From an uncultured Pseudodesulfovibrio sp. (lineage in GTDB: Bacteria; Desulfobacterota; Desulfovibrionia; Desulfovibrionales; Desulfovibrionaceae): 64,000 bases of DNA. The DNA is taken from positions 661,740-725,739 of the forward strand of contig NZ_OY776488.1 in the NCBI RefSeq assembly GCF_963675635.1, read 5' to 3'. The notes beneath the pieces are model-generated. The model worked only from the letters and a program-made list of their open reading frames with translations, did no database searches and was not told the DNA's origin. Below, one piece after another: positions 60,422 through 64,000 of the stretch. The position numbers and the translations under genes were made by a program. Positions within the stretch are counted from its first letter, which is position 1; every line of letters begins with the position of its first letter.

Positions 60422-61375
60422 TCAGAATGGGTCTTCTGTTTGTGGTTTTAGGGATTGCAGGCTCATGCCTGAGGTCATGAAAACAGACAGTCCAAGAAGG
60501 GTTGGTGGTAGGAAATTGAAAGCACGGATCGTCAAAGCTATGGCCAGTGCCTCAGTTTTCGGGATGTTGTTCCATGAGAGAATTGCCACGATAGCTCCCT
60601 CGGTCATGCCTATGCCGCCGGGCAGGCCCGGAATGGTCAGGCCAAGGTAGACTGCGGCATATATTGCAAGAATTTGCGCGGCGGTCAGGTGAAGGTCCAT
60701 GAGCCACAAAGGTATCAGGGTGAGATACAAAAAACTAAAAGCCCAGATGAAGACGGTGGACAAAAATGGCTTGAGAATCGTGTTGCCTTTGAGCGTATGG
60801 CCGATGGCAATGGAACTTTTCTTGATGAAATAACGTAGCTTGTCGCTTGGAATGAAAGTAAGCTCGACTCCTTCGGCAGGCATTCGGCGAATCATGATGA
60901 CAAGGAGTCCCCAGCAGATGAGAACTGCGGCCGTCAGCGGAAGTCCGTAAAGTCCCAGGCCGAAAACCATGGCAGTAATCAGTCCTGTGACAGCCAGAAT
61001 ATTGATGTCCAGAAATCGCTCCAGAAAAATGATACCCATTGATTGAGAGAATCCGAGAACAGTCTTTTGTTTGAAATAAATGGCTTTGGCGACTTCACCA
61101 AGACGGGCGGGGAGAATGTTGTTGATACCGAGGGCGAGGAGAGAGCCTCGGATTCCTGTTGGTGTGCTGACGCCTCCATGGGTTAGTTGCTGCAAACGAA
61201 TTCCCATGAGAGCGTATATTGGAATCGTTAAGGCGAGCACTCCAATGATTTTAAACCAGGAATAGAGAGCAAAGGTTCTGCCGAGGTCAGGCCAATTTAT
61301 ACCTATGGAAAGGTAGAAAAAACAGGCTGCCAGGATGACGATCTGCAATGTGATGCTGAGGGCTTTTTGTCTCAT
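60422..61375 (-). CDS. UPF0104/lysylphosphatidylglycerol synthase-like membrane protein
   Basis: 317 residues with about eight membrane helices. LNNILPARLGEVAKAIYFKQ-type sequence (INNILPARLGEVAKAIYF near residue 88) and GLTIPGLPGGIGMTEGAIV near 255 are the two signatures of UPF0104/AglD-like proteins, thought to flip or transfer lipid-linked compounds. It opens the glycan locus. No aminoacyl-transferase domain is attached. The precise substrate is unknown. Confidence 0.78.
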   Translation of the reverse strand: MRQKALSITLQIVILAACFFYLSIGINWPDLGRTFALYSWFKIIGVLALTIPIYALMGIRLQQLTHGGVSTPTGIRGSLLALGINNILPARLGEVAKAIYFKQKTVLGFSQSMGIIFLERFLDINILAVTGLITAMVFGLGLYGLPLTAAVLICWGLLVIMIRRMPAEGVELTFIPSDKLRYFIKKSSIAIGHTLKGNTILKPFLSTVFIWAFSFLYLTLIPLWLMDLHLTAAQILAIYAAVYLGLTIPGLPGGIGMTEGAIVAILSWNNIPKTEALAIALTIRAFNFLPPTLLGLSVFMTSGMSLQSLKPQTEDPF

Positions 61376-61474
61376 TGTTTTCCGGCGGTGAATCGTTGTG
61401 TCCCGATACCCGAACAGTGCGCAGCGGTATCAGTATGCTTTTCAGGGGGATTTTGCAAATGTCATGAGCATAAG

Positions 61475-61500
61475 AAGGGTTGTGGTATACCACAACCCTT
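61475..61500. terminator. Perfect 26-base palindrome between the glycan locus and glnQ
   Basis: AAGGGTTGTGGTA at 61475-61487 is followed directly by its reverse complement at 61488-61500. It lies 30 bases beyond the glnQ stop on the minus strand. The stem suits a terminator or transcript end, but only CTTCTTA follows, so U-run support is weak. Confidence 0.55.
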
Positions 61501-61530
61501 CGAGTCTGAATGTGAAGAACTCCCTGATGC

Positions 61531-62262
61531 TTAGAGAATTTGGCTCAGGAAGAGTTTGGTGCGTTCATGTTCGGGGTTGGTGAAGAAGTGTTCGGGCGTG
61601 CCGACTTCGACTATTTTGCCTTCATCCATGAAGACGACATGGTCAGCCACTTCACGGGCAAACCCCATTTCGTGGGTGACGACGACCATGGTCATGCCTT
61701 CCTTGGCCAACGCTTTCATGACGTCGAGGACTTCTCCGACCATTTCGGGGTCCAGCGCCGAGGTCGGCTCGTCAAAGAGCATCACCTTGGGGTCCATGGC
61801 CAGGGCGCGCGCAATAGCGACGCGTTGCATCTGTCCACCGGAGAGCTGGGCTGGGTAGTTGTCTGCCTTGGCGTGGATGCCGACCTTGTTGAGCAGGGTC
61901 ATGGCCTTTTCTGCAGACTCTGTTTTTTTGCGTTTGCGGACGGATGTTTGTCCTACGGTGACGTTTTCCAGTACGGTCAGGTGTGGAAAGAGGTTGAACG
62001 ACTGGAAGACCATGCCGACCTCCATGCGAACCTTGTTGATATTGGTTTTTGGGTCGAGAACATCCACTCCGTCGATCATGATATGACCTGAATTGGCATG
62101 TTCAAGCCGGTTGAGGCATCTGAGGAACGTGGACTTGCCGGACCCTGAAGGGCCGATAACCACCACCACTTCGCCGGGATTGATGTGGTATGACACATCG
62201 TGCAGAGCCTGGACCTCGTGCGGGACGAAGAATGTTTTATATACGTTTTTGACGTCGATCAT
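61531..62262 (-). CDS. glnQ: Polar amino acid ABC transporter ATP-binding protein
   Basis: 243 residues: Walker [10 protein letters not shown] (37-45), Q-loop [18 protein letters not shown], signature [15 protein letters not shown], Walker [17 protein letters not shown], and H-loop [15 protein letters not shown]. These are typical of the GlnQ/HisP/ArtP group. It energises uptake with the permease immediately upstream, whose stop is 4 bases before its ATG and carries its GGAGG site. Confidence 0.95.
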   Translation of the reverse strand: MIDVKNVYKTFFVPHEVQALHDVSYHINPGEVVVVIGPSGSGKSTFLRCLNRLEHANSGHIMIDGVDVLDPKTNINKVRMEVGMVFQSFNLFPHLTVLENVTVGQTSVRKRKKTESAEKAMTLLNKVGIHAKADNYPAQLSGGQMQRVAIARALAMDPKVMLFDEPTSALDPEMVGEVLDVMKALAKEGMTMVVVTHEMGFAREVADHVVFMDEGKIVEVGTPEHFFTNPEHERTKLFLSQIL

Positions 62263-62266
62263 TCTT

Positions 62267-63277
62267 TTAAACCTCCGCTGTCCTTTTTTCGAGATATTGA
62301 ACGAACATGGACAGAGTGAATGTGATCACGAGGTACATGATTCCGCACAAAAACCAGAGTTCGTAAGGCATGAGGCTGGTGGTAACCGCCTCACGCGTCG
62401 CCTTGGTTAATTCGCGAATTGCGATGACGCCGAGCAGGGAGGAGTCTTTGATCAGGCTGATGAACTGACCGGCCAAGGGGGGCAGTATACGTTTGAAAGC
62501 CTGCGGCAGGATGATCTTGCGCATGGCTGTAGCCTTGGTCATGCCAAGTGACCGCGCTGCTTCCATCTGTCCCTTGTGAATGGACTGGATGCCTGCGCGG
62601 ACGATTTCGGCTACGTAGGCACCGGCAAATATGGCGAGTGACGCTACTGCAAACCACATTTCCGGAATTTGGAAGAGGTCGGCTTTGGCCAATAGATTGT
62701 TAATGATTGTTCCGAGTACGAAGTACCAGATCATGATCTGGACGAGCAAGGGAGAGCCTCGTATCAGTTCTATATAGGTAATGGCCCCCCACTTCAGGCA
62801 GGGGTTTGTCGATATCCTTGCAAGGCCCGTGAACAGGCCGAGCATAATGCCGAGAAAGATGGAAACAAGGCTGACTTCGATAGTGACTAACAGGCCATCA
62901 AGAAGCAGTCCCATCCTGCCTTCTTCGTAGACGCCTATGGGGTCACCCATGTAGATGGTGTCGCCAACGGACACGCGGACGTCGGAACCAGGAACCGTAT
63001 AGTATTCAGATTCGCCTCCGCCTTCTATGATGACAACGGAGTCATCACCTTTGTGACTGATGGAGGCCACCTGACCTTCGATTTCGGCCGTAACGTCTAT
63101 GGTTTCGACATAGTAGAAATATCTGGGAAGACGATTCCAACGCCAAATGTAATCAGCTTGCTCTGTGGCCCAGTAAAAGCCGCCGATGACAATGAAGAGC
63201 AGAACGAAATAGACTGCCTTCCAGAAAGTATTTTTGTTGAATCCTTTAGGGGCTCCAACGGTATCAGTATCTGTCAT
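62267..63277 (-). CDS. glnP: Polar amino acid ABC transporter permease with an extra N-terminal domain
   Basis: 336 residues. The C-terminal 220 residues are a standard HisM/GlnP permease ([72 protein letters not shown] coupling loop). The N-terminus adds a membrane helix ([25 protein letters not shown]) and an 80-residue soluble insert with [40 protein letters not shown], probably periplasmic. The normal family lacks this. The transport role is clear; the role of the insert is not. Confidence 0.9.
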   Translation of the reverse strand: MTDTDTVGAPKGFNKNTFWKAVYFVLLFIVIGGFYWATEQADYIWRWNRLPRYFYYVETIDVTAEIEGQVASISHKGDDSVVIIEGGGESEYYTVPGSDVRVSVGDTIYMGDPIGVYEEGRMGLLLDGLLVTIEVSLVSIFLGIMLGLFTGLARISTNPCLKWGAITYIELIRGSPLLVQIMIWYFVLGTIINNLLAKADLFQIPEMWFAVASLAIFAGAYVAEIVRAGIQSIHKGQMEAARSLGMTKATAMRKIILPQAFKRILPPLAGQFISLIKDSSLLGVIAIRELTKATREAVTTSLMPYELWFLCGIMYLVITFTLSMFVQYLEKRTAEV

Positions 63278-63305
63278 TGATTAACTCGGTAAGGTAAAGA
63301 ACGGA

Positions 63306-63342
63306 AAAAAAGTCCGGGGATCGCGCATGCACGATCCCCGGA
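63306..63342 (-). terminator. Terminator-like hairpin between the binding-protein and permease genes
   Basis: CCGGGGATCG (63314-63323) pairs with CGATCCCCGG (63332-63341); on the minus strand it is followed by CTTTTTTT. It probably reduces expression of the permease and ATPase relative to the binding protein. Confidence 0.8.
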
Positions 63343-63356
63343 AGATTCTGTGTGGT

Positions 63357-64000
63357 TTACTGAACGTCTTTGAGCCAGTTGTTGGAGCCGAACCACTTAT
63401 TGTAGATTCGGTCATAACGGCCATCGTTCTTCATCTGAACAAGGAAGTTGTTGAGCCAGTTCAGGAAGTCAGGATCACCCTTGTTGATAGCCCAGCCAAG
63501 AGGTTCGTAGGTGAAGGGCTTGTCCAGAAATTTCATGCCAGCGTCTTTACCGCGCTGAGCATAGAAGATGGAGGTCATGGGCAGATCATATACGGTGGCG
63601 GTAGCCTTGCCGTTCAGAGCCTCCAGCATGGCTTGATCTTCCATTTCAAAAGATTTGTATTGCGCTTTAGGGAACGTGCGCTTTGCAGCCTGTTCACCGG
63701 TTGTGCCAAGCTTGGAAGTGATGATGTATTTGGGGTTGTTCAGATCTTTGAAAGTCTTGATTTCGTCAGCCCATTTTTTGTTGATCAGAGCTGTCTGACC
63801 GACAACAAGGTAGGGGTTGGCAAAGTTTACTTTCAGGTTGCGTTCCTGATTAACGGTCATGCCGGAAGCGATGAGGTCATACTTGTTGGACAAAAGACCG
63901 GGGATAATTCCGTCCCAGGCGGTGTTGACGATGGTCAACTTGACGCCCATGGCCTTGGCCATTTCTTTGCACATGTCAATGTCAAAGCCAACGATCTGAC
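63357..64000 (-). CDS. glnH: Periplasmic amino-acid-binding protein, family 3 (N-terminus outside window)
   Basis: 214 codons are visible; the frame runs through the window edge with QIVGFDIDMCKEMAKAMGVKL, the canonical family 3 motif after the first strand (VGFDIDL). VNTAWDGIIPGLLSNKYDLIASGMTV, KFVNAGIQ-type INKKWADEIKTFKDL, and GLGWAINKGDPDFLNWLNNFL-like regions confirm a GlnH/FliY-type binding protein. The signal peptide and start lie beyond the window. With the permease and ATPase it completes a polar amino acid importer. Confidence 0.9.
   Translation of the reverse strand, partial: QIVGFDIDMCKEMAKAMGVKLTIVNTAWDGIIPGLLSNKYDLIASGMTVNQERNLKVNFANPYLVVGQTALINKKWADEIKTFKDLNNPKYIITSKLGTTGEQAAKRTFPKAQYKSFEMEDQAMLEALNGKATATVYDLPMTSIFYAQRGKDAGMKFLDKPFTYEPLGWAINKGDPDFLNWLNNFLVQMKNDGRYDRIYNKWFGSNNWLKDVQ

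Overview
The window looks like chromosomal DNA of a Gram-negative anaerobe, most likely a sulfate-reducing Desulfovibrionaceae (Desulfovibrio/Pseudodesulfovibrio type). The support is indirect: a fumarate reductase operon followed by a two-subunit class I fumarase, a MJ0400-type ADH synthase (the alternative entry to aromatic amino acid synthesis), FeoAB with a Cys-rich partner, a B12/radical-SAM protein with DUF2344, and a long palindrome ahead of the fumarase of a kind common between genes in Desulfovibrio. No rRNA, tRNA, CRISPR array, insertion sequence or prophage was seen.

Layout. 0-4.3 kb (+): end of the fumarate reductase cytochrome b gene, frdA (broken by a one-base frameshift as given), frdB, and fumarase alpha and beta. 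4.4-8.8 kb: a 56-residue acidic protein, a family 3 solute-binding protein (-), a PLP aminotransferase and a CoA-disulfide-reductase-like flavoprotein with a rhodanese tail. 9-14.7 kb (-): a complete dipeptide/oligopeptide ABC transporter, dppA-B-C-D-F. 14.9-22.9 kb: a lipoprotein, a large radical SAM protein, a small Lsm-like protein, an OFA-family MFS carrier, and an acetate-type SSS symporter with its small membrane partner, divergent from a DUF294 nucleotidyltransferase-like regulator. 23-28.2 kb: a family 9 glycosyltransferase with two small acidic proteins, a membrane PilZ protein, an MltC-like transglycosylase and an HPt protein. 28.2-33.8 kb: ADH synthase, RidA, a Gate-domain membrane protein, and the feo iron operon behind a Fur-box-like site. 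33.8-61.4 kb (-): one surface-polysaccharide/glycan locus of 25 genes. 61.5-64 kb (-): a glutamine/polar amino acid ABC transporter, with its binding-protein gene cut by the window end.

The glycan locus has three blocks. Block 1 (33.8-45.7 kb) encodes a GDP-linked legionaminic acid route (LegB, LegC, NeuB/LegI, NeuC/LegG, PtmE, a PtmF-position oxidoreductase, the CMP-sugar synthetase and a PtmA-like SDR). It is followed by a HisF/HisH/WbpG-type amidotransferase set that should add an acetamidino group. Block 2 (45.8-51.9 kb) makes a CDP-activated 6-deoxy sugar: RfbF, RfbG, a 3,5-epimerase, a C-methyltransferase of the branched-sugar type, a reductase, a CmcI-like methyltransferase and a sulfotransferase. 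Block 3 (51.9-61.4 kb) holds glycosyltransferases, a cobalamin-type radical SAM enzyme, a methyltransferase/GT2 fusion, a CDP-paratose 2-epimerase-like enzyme and a UPF0104 membrane protein.

The most notable signal is upstream of the ADH synthase gene (29.07-29.24 kb, - strand). A promoter is followed by a 25-codon leader peptide with seven Phe codons and one Tyr codon in a nine-codon stretch. Next come a perfect 12-bp terminator with a U-run and a competing antiterminator pairing. This is the classic architecture of ribosome-mediated phenylalanine attenuation, here on the first step of an archaeal-type aromatic pathway.
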